64,000 bases of DNA, taken from assembly GCA_038501195.1 (NCBI GenBank), contig JBBPUQ010000006.1:4216001-4280000 (forward strand), read 5' to 3'. A program made the translations under genes and the position numbers. Source of the stretch: Nemania diffusa (Eukaryota > Ascomycota > Sordariomycetes > Xylariales > Xylariaceae). Positions 11,929 to 22,939 of the stretch are shown piece after piece; the stretch's first letter is position 1; the number at the start of each line of letters is the position of its first letter. Below the pieces are notes generated by a model. It worked only from the letters and a program-made list of their open reading frames with translations, made no database searches and was not told the DNA's origin.

Positions 11929-13142
11929 ATGTCCGCCCAAGATGGCGCAGACACGCCTCTCTCCGACCTGGTAACCCTCATCATCACAACCTCACCAACC
12001 CCCTCGGCGCCCTCCACAGACCTCATTTCCGAGATCTTGGACTCATTCCGGCAGTTCTGCCCCGCGCTCCTCACCTGCCGCATCATCGTAGTCTTCGACA
12101 CCTACGACCGCATCGCGCCTAGCAACCGCCTCAAAAAGGGCCAGATCACCCCCGCCGGCGCGCGCGCCGTCGAGGCCTACAAGCGCAACGTCAAGGCCCT
12201 CGTGCTGCGCACGTGGTACCCCGAAACCCACACCACCACCGCTGTAGTAGTAGAGGGAGATGCTCCTCACGTCTTCGACGTAGAGCACAGCGAGGCAGAG
12301 TACGGCTCCCCCAAGATGCCAGAGAACCACGTCCCGCTGACGACGTCGCGCACGCTAGACAGCCGCGTGACGTTCGTCGAGCCCGCGGCCCGCCTCGGCT
12401 TCGGCCTCGCGGTGCGCTCGGCGCTGCGCGCGGCTTCGACGCCGTACGTCTGGGTGCAGCAGCACGACTGGCCGCTCGCGCGCGCGGTGCCGCTGGGCGC
12501 GCTCGTGGGCGTCATGCGCGCCTCCGAGGCTGGCCGCTGCGCGGACGGTATTGGCCAGGGCAAGGGTGACGGTGAGGGTGACGTTATGCCGCCGGTGAAG
12601 TACGTCTGCCTGCCTGCGGTGCGCATGCTCTCGTACGCGACGTCCGCGCACGTCGTGCCGTTTCCTGCGCTCAGGGCGCTGACGGCGGAGCTTAAGCGGG
12701 ATTTCATTGCGCCTGCGCCTATCCCTACCCCAGGACCTGATAAGGATGGTGATGATGAAGAAGGGGGGAGGAGAAGGAGAATGAGAAGATGCAGCGCGTG
12801 CCGCTCACCCCCCTCTTCTTCTGGCACGACAAGCCCCACCTCGCGGCCACGGCGCACTACCTGGCGCGCGTCTTCCCGAGCCGCCTCGCCATCGCGCGCG
12901 GCGACTTCATCGAGGACAGCATCGGCCAGCGCGCGCGCGCGCAGATGAAGGAGGGCAACTGGGCCAAGTGGGCCTGCTGGCTGTACTACCCCGGCGAGGG
13001 CCGCGAGGTGTGTCTGCAGCACCGGCACGGGCGGAGGTGGAGGGGGGTTGAGGCGGATGCGGAGACGAGGGCGCTGTTTGCGGATGTGAGGGGGGGGAGG
13101 GGGGCGGGACGAGATGAGCTGGTGTGTACACCGCCTAATTAG
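11929..13142 (+). CDS. Glycosyltransferase-like protein, reading frame broken near 12765
   Basis: Read from ATG 11929, about 280 residues are open in one frame. From about 12759 the coding signal moves to the next frame and runs to a stop at 13142, giving roughly 400 residues if joined. The first part has an N-terminal alternating beta/alpha pattern (LVTLIITTSP, CRIIVVFDTYDR), a VWVQQHDWPL segment resembling the acidic metal site of nucleotide-sugar transferases, and KYVCLPAVRMLSY. The second part carries PLTPLFFWHDKPHLAATAHYLARVF and a Trp-rich tail. This matches, as I remember it, an uncharacterised glycosyltransferase-like family in fungi and algae. The switch lies in a purine run with six Gs (12763-12768) and needs one base more. 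I tested the available GT-AG pairs and none fits the phase, so it is a sequence error or a real lesion. Confidence 0.55.
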
Positions 13143-13464
13143 GACTGGACACTAGCTGGTGCCGGAGTTGAATATGTTGAAGGTTCCGGGATGCTTACTT
13201 TGAATCACGAATTGGTGCCCTCAGATGCAAGGCGGAGGACCAGCATTTAGATATAGACAATCTAGCCAAGGGAGGGAGGGCACCACCAATAGTGTTAGAT
13301 CAAAAATAGACAGTAATTCTCATTACTATAACCAGTAACCTGGTGCCTGCAGGTTTCTCTATATTCTAACTTAACATCCCCTCCACATAATCGCGTAGCA
13401 TAATACATAACTTTCATCAAATACAAAAAGACCCAGCTATCCTAAACCAGGCGCACAAAACTGA
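13143..13464. other. Intergenic between convergent genes
   Basis: 3' flanks of the glycosyltransferase-like gene and the GT90 gene, which converge here. No other feature is seen. Confidence 0.5.
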
Positions 13465-16163
13465 CTACCCAACATCAATCAGCGAAGCCGGCCGGTCCGG
13501 ATCCTGCAACCTCGCCAACTCCAGCAGCAACCTATACACATAAATCACCACATCGACCTCCCTAAACGCCCTCGTAAACCACCTCCCACCCTCCTCCGCG
13601 ATCTCCCTAGCCCGCTCCCGCCCGCTCGGCGTAGAGGTCAAGTACGCCACGAGCTCAGGCAGCTCGTCCAAGCCGAGGCTGACGGGGACGTAGTGCACCC
13701 AGGGCGCGAGGCGTTCGTCGTGCCACTCGCGCAGCAGCGTCTGCTTCAGCGGCGCCGAGCCCGACGCGAGCAGCTTGTAGAAGCGCCCGCTGATGCCGTT
13801 GCCGTCGAGGTCGAAGACCAGGCGCGAGCGCAGGGGCGCGTCCCCGCTCGCCCACGTCCTGCGCTCGAAGTAAGCCCGCTGCGCGTGGCAGGCGGACGCG
13901 TCGCACTGCGCGACGCTGGTGAAGGCCACGGCGTACAGGCGGCGGTTGAGGAAGGCGGAGGGCGCCGCGGCGGCGAGGACGCCGGAGGCCTCGCGGAGGT
14001 AGGTGAAGGTGCGCGTCTGCAGGTGCTGCGCGAGCTCGACGAAGCGCTGGCGGTGGAGGCCGCGCCATTGGCCCGGGCGAGCGTGGCCGCCGGTTGTGGA
14101 CCCGGCCCAGTAGAGGTTGTTTTGCTTCTGGTCCCAGGCGAGGTCGCGCTCTTGGTGGTACTTGAAGCGGTCCTCTTCGAAGTAGGCGGAGCTGGGGTAG
14201 AGGATGTCCCCCATGGTCGATGGCGCGCCGGTGGAGAGCACGGGCACTAGGCCTTCTATCAGGCGGAGGGATTCGGGGGAGGCGAGGAGGCCGTGTTTCT
14301 CACTGTATTCGGCATGCTCGCATAAATCCATGGCCGCCTTGCGGTTGGTGACGAAGGGCAAACCGTAAGTTTCTATCGGGGAGGTTCGATCGGTGCTCGG
14401 TGCGTGTTTTCTAGACCAGCAGTACTTTGTCAAGGCTTCCCAACTTCGCTGCCCCCCCAAATTGGTTATCTTTGGCTTATCAGCCTGTTGTGATGGGGGA
14501 GGAATCAGGACAGTTGGCTCGTCGATATGGTTGAGAAGGAACCTTAGATCTAGTGATGAAGGGATCTGGCTCACAATGCCGTCAAAGAAGTGCACGTTAT
14601 TTCTGTCGTTCGTGCGCCAATGATGACTGCATTGGGTCTTGGCCGGTTGACCGGATACTACGCAACTCCATAGCTCATGGCCCGGCTCATCATAGACCTG
14701 TGTGATGATCTCGAGAACTTCATTCCCACTAAGTCTCAGGAAAGGAGCAATGCCCTCTGATATCATGTCGAATTCGTCGATGATGGGAGACTGATGCGAC
14801 ACGGCAAAGTGATACCACTCCTCAAAACCGTGTGGCGGCTCAAAGCCATACCGGCGTTGATATTCGGCGTAAGCAGCTGAATAAGAATTCGATTGGTTTC
14901 GAAGTAGGTTATCAAAATTGACCTTGGCTTCGCGGATCAGTACCTCAACGGGATGGTTCTCAACGTGCACTATAGCTGACGACTGCGCAAGTTGGATAGC
15001 TATCAAGTTGGCGAAGTAGGGAAGAAGTGGTATGAGAGCCAGGACCCAGAGTCCTAACCTCGCTTTCGCCTGCTTTGGTAGTAGATGCAAGGTTTGGTCA
15101 AGAGATATCAAGGAAGTTAATACAGTCATTAAGGCGCGAGTGTCCGTCTGTTGGGCGAAGGGATTGCGAGTCGCTAGAAGGCTAAAGGTGCTAGCTGCCG
15201 TTGCCGCTAGCCATGAGGAATTTCGCGCCTAGGTATGGGTAAGCATCTGATCCGGCAGCAGAAATAGTAGCACATACCAATTGCGACAAGTAATACCATG
15301 TTAGGGCCTTAGCTAAGCCGAGGGTTAACGTCTCGATGGCGATAATACTAGGGAAGCCGATCAAGTATGTTTCTATACTGAGTATGGTGACTAGTATGGC
15401 TACGACACGAAGCGACAAAGACCAAGCTGCGGTTTCAATATCGAAGCCCCGAAGCCACGGAGAGCGATTTTCAGTCTGAGGGGTAAGTAGAGTATAGGCG
15501 ACGAAGAGAGCGGCAACAGGGATTACGGATGTCGCGTATGCCAGGAGATCCCATTCCGATAGGGCTACGGTGGCAAACATGGCACTCAACGAAGTACCTA
15601 GAATGTTGTTTGGAAATGACATGTGAGATATCGCATGAGGAGAGAGGCCAGGCCTCAGATACCGATGGCCTATGATGAGAAGTGGTGCTAGAGCTGGCTT
15701 CTTCGTGTTAGAGTTGTTCGCGACGCGCAATCGCATCGGTAGGTATTATGATTTGACCACTTACAAATAAGACAATGATGCCCCTCTCAGCCCTGAAAAC
15801 ACTCACGATAGCAATGCTTGCAGCTACTAGCCATAGCGAAACGGCGGAGGGGCTTCCATCGCCGTCCGATTCTGTCATGAGCCCGCTGATCAACGGCAGA
15901 GCTTTAGCATGCTTGTCCACACTTCGACGCGGCTTGGCTATGCCGAATACTGCGGGAAGCAGTACCCAGCACAGCAATTCCGAGGTCAGCTCCAACGGTC
16001 TGGATGACAAGTGGCACGCTAATGCGCCGAACACCAAGGCCGCTCCGGCCGACCAAATCTGAGGATCAACGGGATTCCGCGTCGAAGCGGTGCCCCGCAG
16101 CTCAGTGCCCTGCCGTTGGCCAACGAGCTCTGGCGTCGACGAAGACGGTACGGAATGGCGCAT
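13465..16163 (-). CDS. GT90 (CAP10-like) multi-pass glycosyltransferase, 3 exons
   Basis: Exon 1 is 16163-15765 (phase 0), exon 2 about 15697-15278, exon 3 15228-13465, for about 860 residues. The first third has seven or more hydrophobic segments, ending in PKQAKARLGLWVLALIPLLPYFANL. The rest is the DUF821/CAP10 catalytic region: FDMISEGIAPFLRLSGNEV, YFEEDRFKYHQERDLAWDQKQNNLYWAGSTTGG, and LVFDLDGNGISGRFYKLLASGSAPLKQT. Cryptococcus CAP10 acts in capsule glycan synthesis and GT90 enzymes transfer xylose or glucose; the acceptor here is unknown. Intron 2 (GTATGT to CCTAG, 49 nt) is secure because it joins the conserved LARNSSW segment. Intron 1 starts at a perfect GTAAGT, but only AAG acceptors (15701 or 15698) keep the frame, so that edge is uncertain. 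Confidence 0.85.
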
Positions 16164-17466
16164 GATCCCGATCTGATAGTGAAGTTCGCATCTTCGCGAA
16201 GAGGGATCTGTTGTGGCTAGCGAGCGATTTACTTTATAGCGCGATAGTAAAAGAGATGCATGTGTCTAGGAAGATAAATGGTCATTCAGACTTCTCAAGT
16301 TCTAGATAGGTAGTTACCTAGCGCGTACTTAGGTAGCCACTAAGAAGCAGCCTTAGCCAATCGAAATTAGCTATGTAGATGAAACTCGTTGAAATCCTCC
16401 GTCGCTGATCCAGAGTCGGTGATGGGACAAGCCCCGCTATCTTCTACCTACCGTAGCTACATACCTACCTACTCTAAGTTAGATTATCTTAGATACCTAG
16501 GTACCTAGTCTATATAGCCCGATATTTTCATGCACTACCTAATCTAGATACTATAGGTCCTTACCTGTGTACCTGTCTTGCGGCTATGTCAACATCTAAT
16601 CACTTATCTAATTATTAAACGTGAACTATGCTCTACAACTCTAATCTCAAAATGGCATGCATGTTACTCTCACCCCACATTAACCTTCGATGCTTCTACA
16701 AGCAAGGATTGATTGGAGAGCCAGGTCCATGGTTTCTCAGGTCCGTCCACGCGCCAGCACAGGCAGAAGTTTAACAAAGTATGCTGCCTAGTATGGCTAT
16801 AGCGCACGACGATCTCCAAGTTTGTATGGACCGAATGAGTCAGTTTATTGAACTCCCTAAAATAAACCATATTACTTCCTATGCGTACATGCTATTCCTC
16901 TCGCATGCGACCGTCTTAGACAAATGGACCAACCGTACCTAAGACTCTAGGTTAGGTAGGTAGTTAAGGTAAGGATCTAGAATCTAGCTACGTCTTTAAG
17001 CCCTACAAGTGGGGATTTAGACACCCTAAAGTATGTAGGGTACGCTGCATTTGTGGCGGTCCATTACCATCCCTGTATTCCTGCAAGTTTACTAGACAAG
17101 GTTTCTTGATGGATCTTATTTGATCGTGACTGAATGTAGAGAAAGCCTCAACCTTAGCGCTACCATTGTCGACTACATAGCTTTGTGGCGGCAACAACGA
17201 TTATTGATGAGGCAGAATATGTGGATGAGGGGATTGTAAATGTTGTTAGCCTTCTTCAGAATCATGTCGAGTTTACATGTACTCCCAGGCGAAATCGCAA
17301 CGTCGAAGCATAGCTGCAGCTTAACTTGAATTAAGTACCCTAATAGAACCTCCCAGCCTCCTTAGAAAATTCTTTAGTTCTTCGGACTCAAGGTGGTCAC
17401 GTCACCCATGGCCACCCAAGACTGCAGTCTACGTAACAGCGCTCGAGGGTAGGGCCCATCAGATAC
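16164..17466. other. Intergenic with dense TACCTA/TAGGTA hexamers
   Basis: Upstream of the GT90 gene and downstream of the F-box gene. No coding frame is convincing. The stretch 16300-16580 is packed with TACCTA, TAGGTA and CTAGGTAC units in both orientations; another group lies at 16938-16995. Confidence 0.5.
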
Positions 17467-18995
17467 CTAAGCATCCACAGGCCTGAAAGAATAGTCACAC
17501 TCGATATCCTCAAGGAGCTCAGGCGACGTCTTCCACTGGCCCACGACGAAATCCTCGCCGGCCCCCATATCGGACCACCGACGTCTATCCCACATAACGT
17601 AGCCCCCTTGTCTTAGTGGGCGCGGGACGTAATCTCCGTAGACATTAGAATACTTGCCCCCCCACAAAGCTACCCACGCGAATGGCGGCCCATCGGGAGG
17701 CACGTTGTCTCCGACGAAAGTGATCGAATCCCGCCTCTGCTCGGCCTCGTCTCGAGCGCTTAGGGAGTTAGGTAACAGGTCACGTCGGTGCGCCTGTGCC
17801 GCCCTACAGAACGCCATCCTCATGGAGGCATCCAAAGTGAAGAAGGGGGTGATACATCGTTCCATTCTCAACACGAGCTTCTCGTGGTCGTCGATTTCGA
17901 ATAGCCGTGCTGCCATCTTCAAGCCGCGGGAAATGGTGCCATCCATATACACTACTCATCTTCGTTAGTCATGTTTCTTCGTATACAGTCCGTTCAGAGA
18001 GCCTTAAAAATACGAAAAGGCAGACATGTATGCTCACAGTCATGATGCGCTTCCAGGTCGTAGGCGTGAAAGGGGTCGTAGGGGTCGTAGGGATCAGGAG
18101 TACCATTCTTTTGCTTGGACCTCGCATGGGTATGGGGTAGATCTGCCTTAACCTGGTTGAAGATGTCTTCATACTTATGTGTAACGAAGGTATGGATGCA
18201 GCCGATGGCGTCGGTCTCCCAAGGGTCGAAATGAGAGAAGAAAAGAAAATTTATCTCATGAGAGCTAAATCTACCCTTGCGTTTACCCTCGTTTATGCCA
18301 AAGAGGTGTTGGAAGGTCTCATAACGGTAAAGAGCCCGGAAAATGCGTATCTCTTCGCTTCTACTAAGCTTGATATCGCGATCGGTTTGTGCAGTTGGCT
18401 CTTCTTTTACAGCTTCTTTTATTTCTGTTCCTCCTGGCCCTTGCTGGCTTGTCGACGACAAGATGGTTTTCTTGAGATTTGTGAGAGCCCAGCTGCTATA
18501 TAGGCGAGCCATGGGTCGAGCGATAGCTAGGTGGTAGGCTGCCATCCAACGAAGACGGCCGCCCTTAATCGAGTTCACATCTGGGTAGGGCGTTGGACTT
18601 GAGAGCCATGTCCGATAACATGCGATGTAGGAGGCGATGACTTCGTCATTTCTAGGCCCAAGCGTGCAGACCCGAGACTGAATATTGGCCCAGGCATCGA
18701 CGAACAGGCCTTCTAGTTCGCGGCTCAAACATGCACGAAGAATCTCATCGCGATCATGCCTGTACTGGGCGTGAAGGATGGGGGAGGCGCGGACTAGAGT
18801 CCGCAACGTCGGTAGGTCCGGCACTCGACAGAGGACCATGACGCGCAACTCGGCAGGCAGACTCTCTAGAGGTGATGGTGGAGGGGACGTGGTGGTCTCA
18901 GACCAGTGCTTGCCACATGCAAGGCGCTCATCTGTTACGCCGTGCCGGCCCGAGTCGTCACACTGACTTCGACCGGCATCTTGGGTGCAAGGCAT
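17467..18995 (-). CDS. F-box protein, 2 exons
   Basis: Exons 18995-18038 and 17951-17467 give 480 residues. The 86-nt intron has a GTGAGC donor, GACTAAC branch site and GAGTAG acceptor, and the phase fits. An in-frame GTG lies three codons further up, so ATG 18995 is the start. Residues about 43-85 (SPLESLPAELRVMVLCRVPDLPTLRTLVRASPILH) are an F-box with the usual Leu-Pro-x-Glu core, which binds Skp1 in SCF ubiquitin ligases. The rest is helical with no WD40 or LRR repeats, as in the large fungal F-box family of unknown targets. A short DPYDPYDPF repeat lies near the end of exon 1. The N-terminal 30 residues hold several Cys and His. Target unknown. Confidence 0.8.
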
Positions 18996-19551
18996 CTTGG
19001 TCACCTCTTCGCACTTAGGAGGCGACGTAATAGAGTTTCATGAACTAGAAATCCTAGGATGATTAGGGGGAGGGTAGGCTCGGAAGTGCGCTCTATATTT
19101 CAGACTATGTCAGAAGTAGGGAGGGTTTTGTGGAAGTTTGCGGGTAGAACTGTTGAAAAAGGTGCCGAAGTAGTAATTGTTGGTAAATACTAGGTATGCG
19201 TAAGTAGGTATGTAGGTAGGAATGGAACAATCATGCAGAGTATGTAAGCAGGGAAATTGGGGGTGTGGGGAAGGTAAGACCAGGATCTTTCGTTGGGGGC
19301 TTTGACGTGTGGATCCTCCTAAAAGTACCTACTGTGTAGTTGATGAACGTCATGTTGAGGCTCGGGCGTGGGAGGCGCGTATTAATTATATAAGCGGGGT
19401 GGCTACTATTGAGTAAGGAATCTACTGCAGGTGGAATTCCTGCAACGAAGCCTTTTGTGTGCGAACCTCCATATCTAATCTACAGGGCTAACTATATTCC
19501 GGACCTAGTCCTAGACCTGTATGTACCAGTCTAGTTAACTAACCAACCAAC
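18996..19551. other. Upstream region of the F-box gene
   Basis: Promoter side of the F-box gene and left edge of the accessory island. TAGGTA units occur at 19190-19220. No gene seen. Confidence 0.45.
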
Positions 19552-19880
19552 CTAGCCACAGCACTAGCCACAGCACCAGCCACACCAGGATTTAACCCGT
19601 AAGGCAGGAGCCGTAACTATAGTTTTATTTAATTTTCATGTTTTTTTTATATTGTAATTTCATTTTGTAAAAAATTGAATAAAAAAACATTTTATATAAT
19701 AATATAAGCTTGTTTTTTATTTATATAACATATATAAATAAAAACAAGATTAAAAAAGTGCTAGCTTAAGCTCTAGATATATAGGAACACCAAATAATAA
19801 ACAAGGTTATAAAGTTACGGCTGCTTGCTTTATTAAGAGGTTACTCGCGTGGTTGGTGCGGTGGCTAGTGTTGTGGCTAG
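19552..19880. mobile_element. Small non-autonomous DNA element (MITE-like) with terminal inverted repeats
   Basis: The left end (from 19552) reads CTAGCCACAGCACTAGCCAC and the right end, read on the minus strand from 19880, begins CTAGCCACAACACTAGCCAC. Similarity of the two arms continues for about 70 bases, up to a shared GCCGTAACT block (left about 19610, right about 19814). Each terminal unit is itself repeated (CTAGCCACA). Both ends contain a TA that could be the Tc1/mariner-type target duplication (19553-19554 and 19878-19879). The roughly 190-base interior is very AT-rich and has no ORF, so the element is non-autonomous and probably RIP-modified. Family not assigned. Confidence 0.65.
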
Positions 19881-21321
19881 ACCGTAGAAGATCAAGTGAG
19901 GTTATAGATCGTACGGCTTATATAAAGGCTAGCTTGCGGAAACTTTCTACAGCCTTTTCCTTTCCTCTTCGCCTCAACATTAATATGTGTACGCCAAATA
20001 CTTTATATTCGACCGCACGTGCACCTAATGTAACAATATCGAGGTCTCTGCGGCGAAGCTAGGTTTTAACTCACTGTATTTACTCATTTGCTGGTATTAA
20101 AAGCTTGTACTACAAATCGGCAGATATAAAATCTATGTACAAAATAGTGACTATTAATATTACCTACTTCAGCTGTGTTAAAGGTTTGCCTTCATTAACA
20201 CCTTCTACTGCTCAGGCGCCTAGCTTTCTGCAGTGCTATCGAAGCTTCGGGTACCCCAAGCACCGCCTATATCCGGTAGCAGTAAAGGTACCACGTGTTT
20301 CAGGATGACTGTCCAGGAGCCTTGCCTTCGGCAGTATTTTCGGAGTTTTTGCCACCTTGCGCACTAGGAGGGGGATGTAGTCCGGGTTGTTTACTTTACG
20401 CGTCCCTTATCTCTCGTGGTGGTAAAGTATTACACGTTCTGCAAACTTTACTCCCTTCTGAAATATGTAACCTTACTAATAGGCCTATTATTTTCGGACC
20501 CTTCTACAAAGCCGTAGGATTTGCGTGTACACCTTGGATCTGTCAGGCTATTGGGCAATATGTTCTGGTATTTTGCCGTTGGAGTTGCCTATAGGCCAAC
20601 TTTTGCAGACCTGAACCGTAGATCTGTAACCCCGGTTACAGCGGTAGCACAATCCCTTACACATTGTTTTAGCCCTTTTGTTTAATTTACGAAAAATACG
20701 CATAGCAGGCCGATGACCAGACCCAAAGCCTCTCAAATCACCAGTTTCCTACAACTTAAACTCTATACCTGACTACTGCAGAATGCCAAGGGGGTTAAAC
20801 TTTAGTATTATTTATGGTGGTGAAAACTGCGCTATAGGAGGAAGAGAGAGGGTAGCCTCTGGTTTAAGATACTGCCTAGCCACTTAAACTCCATTGTCTT
20901 GTATCACAATTTGCTGCAGTGGGTATTGTACCGCTTTCTATATTTTTCTATTCCAAGGCGCCGCTCATTGTCTTGCGCCAAGCCTTGCAACCTCACCTGC
21001 TGGTTTGTTGGTTCGCAACTACATATCTAGATAGGGTATTGAAACGAAGTATGTAACACACACACACTACGCACTCTAGAGGACCGACCACAGTCATATA
21101 GATCACTTCTAGAGATTTGAGGCTTAGAAAAACAGTAAATAAGTGACGCAAACGTATATTTGGGTGTAGCGGACCCCCGAAGGGGGCCGCGTGAGAGGCG
21201 TGCCAACTATCTTAAATAAAGAAAAGAAAAACTAGGCCTTGATGACCTAATCAATCTAACCCCCATATGGTCAGGTTACCCACACCGTCTCAGTATACCT
21301 TCTATTTAGACCTAGCAGCCT
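19881..21321. other. Gene-free degenerate repeat-like region
   Basis: Open frames here (for example 20295-20594) resemble no protein I know, and start and stop arbitrarily. The DNA looks like decayed repeat. A (CA)n run lies at 21057-21067, and a copy of a 28-base dispersed repeat follows it. Confidence 0.4.
21070..21097 (+). repeat. Dispersed direct repeat, copy 1
   Basis: This 28-base segment, starting CGCACTCTAGAGG, matches 22804-22831 at 22 of 28 positions, and all six differences are transitions. Weaker similarity extends about 15 bases to the left (TAACACA). The two copies flank the two-exon gene at 21322-22178, 1.7 kb apart. Confidence 0.55.
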
Positions 21322-22178
21322 TCATAGCTTCAATCTCCCTATCGTGAGCAATTTCTGCATGTAAATCGCACCATTAGTAATATGATCCCTATTACTCTCA
21401 AATTTAAGGGCACCCTCGTCAAGACGGGGCGATAGTGTTGGCCTACTTTTCTTCTGAGTCTGTATCTCTCTACAGGCCGCCCTTGCTGAGTTGAGATTGT
21501 CCTCGGCTGCGGCAAGGTGAGTTATAGTAGACGGGGTAGGTAAGGCGTCCGGATGTGTCGTCATGAAACCTAGTCGCGCAGTTGCCGCCCTGACCCAGAT
21601 ACAAATATTAGTACGATGCTTTATAAGACGAAAAACTATATATCAAGGGTATAAGATATAGAGCCAATATAGGTGTAGCCTATGGTGATTAACAGCCACT
21701 GATCCATACCCCCAAGTGAATCTTGATCACGGCTCTGAGGTGCTGGAAGTATTTATACTTACGTAACAGCGGCTTCTGCCCATTTTTCGTCATCCTCCAG
21801 GGCTTTGTAACGCGCCTTCTCTTTGGTTGAAGGGTCTCCCTTTGCTTGCTTAGCGACGCTCAGTGACACGTCCTTTACTTTTATAGCAGCAGCGAGACGG
21901 TCGACTTTGGCCTTATAGGAGTGGTAGTCTGCTTTCACATCATCTGACCAATCCCGTTTGCGGACATCGTTCGGGTCGCGCTTTTTCGCTTGGTGGGACT
22001 GAATCTTTCGCTCCTTGAGAATATTCCGGCCATTCTCATCCATTGTCACGTCGCCCAACATCTCAATGAAGTAGTCGTCGAGGTCTTTCCTTAGTTTTGC
22101 GAGGTAGGAATCATCGGAGAGAAAAGACTCAAATGAGTCTGTAGTCTTATTAGAATTGGCAGAATTGGGTCGAGACAT
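21322..22178 (-). CDS. Hypothetical charged helical protein, 2 exons
   Basis: Exons 22178-21763 and 21589-21322 join in frame to 227 residues across an intron with a GTAAGT donor and a GGGTCAG acceptor (173 nt, long for this window). I do not recognise the family. The protein has no signal peptide or membrane segment. It is rich in Lys, Asp, Glu and Ala and predicted helical. Residues 20-45 are SFLSDDSYLAKLRKDLDDYFIEMLGDV, followed by KxRDPNDVRKRDWSDD and Ala/Lys-rich coiled-coil-like helices (DRLAAAIKVKDVSLSVAKQAKG; LAAAEDNLNSARAACREIQTQ). It sits between AT-rich, transposon-littered stretches, where lineage-specific genes are common. The consistent splice signals and the lack of stops support a real gene. 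Confidence 0.55.
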
Positions 22179-22939
22179 GATGTAGTTATCAAGTTATACG
22201 GTAATAGATGTAGCACCAGGGCTCTGGTTCGATTTGAAGAATGTAGTGAAGATGTTAGAAGTAAGGTGTTTTTCAAGTACAATACTTGAAGATAAATACC
22301 AAATATGATCCATTATTTATATTTATCGTGCTCTCTGAAATATCCGGTGGTGTCAGCAGCACGTTCAATGTGTCTATTGTTGGACTGAAACATTCACCTC
22401 ATCTAGTTCACAATACCCACTAGCGGGTGTAGCATATTCACTGCTTGCTTGCTACGTGGCTAGAGTCCGAGGTGGTTACTCTTCATGTTTTTCCGATCAA
22501 TGATGAGGGGGAAAATATGGTGCGCGGTTAGCTTTTCTCTGCCACTCCGCCAACCAATTGAATATTATTTTAACGTTTTTTTATAATTTGCTTGTTGGAT
22601 TGCCTTTTTGTATCCCCTCAGACCCCGTAAGACAGCGATATTGATCAGGCACATTGTTACACGTTATTATGTAGTTGTTTACCTAGAAGAACTGATTTGG
22701 CATAAAAGTGAAGGGTTTTACAAAGCTAGTAAAATGGAACATGTAGATAGCGCACGCCGCACTGAGACAAATAACAAAAAGTCAGGGGGTGCATAACACA
22801 GACCGCACTTTAGAGAACTGGCCACGGCCATGCCATTCTGGTAAAGCATTCAGGTATTTGTGGTGTAGCTAACCTTTTAAAAGGTAGCAAGCGACATGTA
22901 TGTGCCATCTATATAGGCCACCTGTATAATAATTATTAT
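22179..22939. other. Gene-free stretch before the solo LTR
   Basis: Promoter side of the preceding minus-strand gene, then degenerate sequence. It carries the second copy of the dispersed repeat (22804-22831). No gene seen. Confidence 0.45.
22804..22831 (+). repeat. Dispersed direct repeat, copy 2
   Basis: Partner of 21070-21097 in the same orientation, differing only by six transitions. It may be a piece of a decayed transposon family. Confidence 0.55.

Noticed and set aside
12267..13028. 253-codon frame antisense to the glycosyltransferase-like gene
   Set aside because: Spans the frameshift site only because it is a different frame; no recognisable domain, while the plus strand has conserved motifs on both sides.
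20295..20594. 99-codon plus-strand frame
   Set aside because: No recognisable family, no splice-consistent extension, and it lies in degenerate repeat-like DNA.
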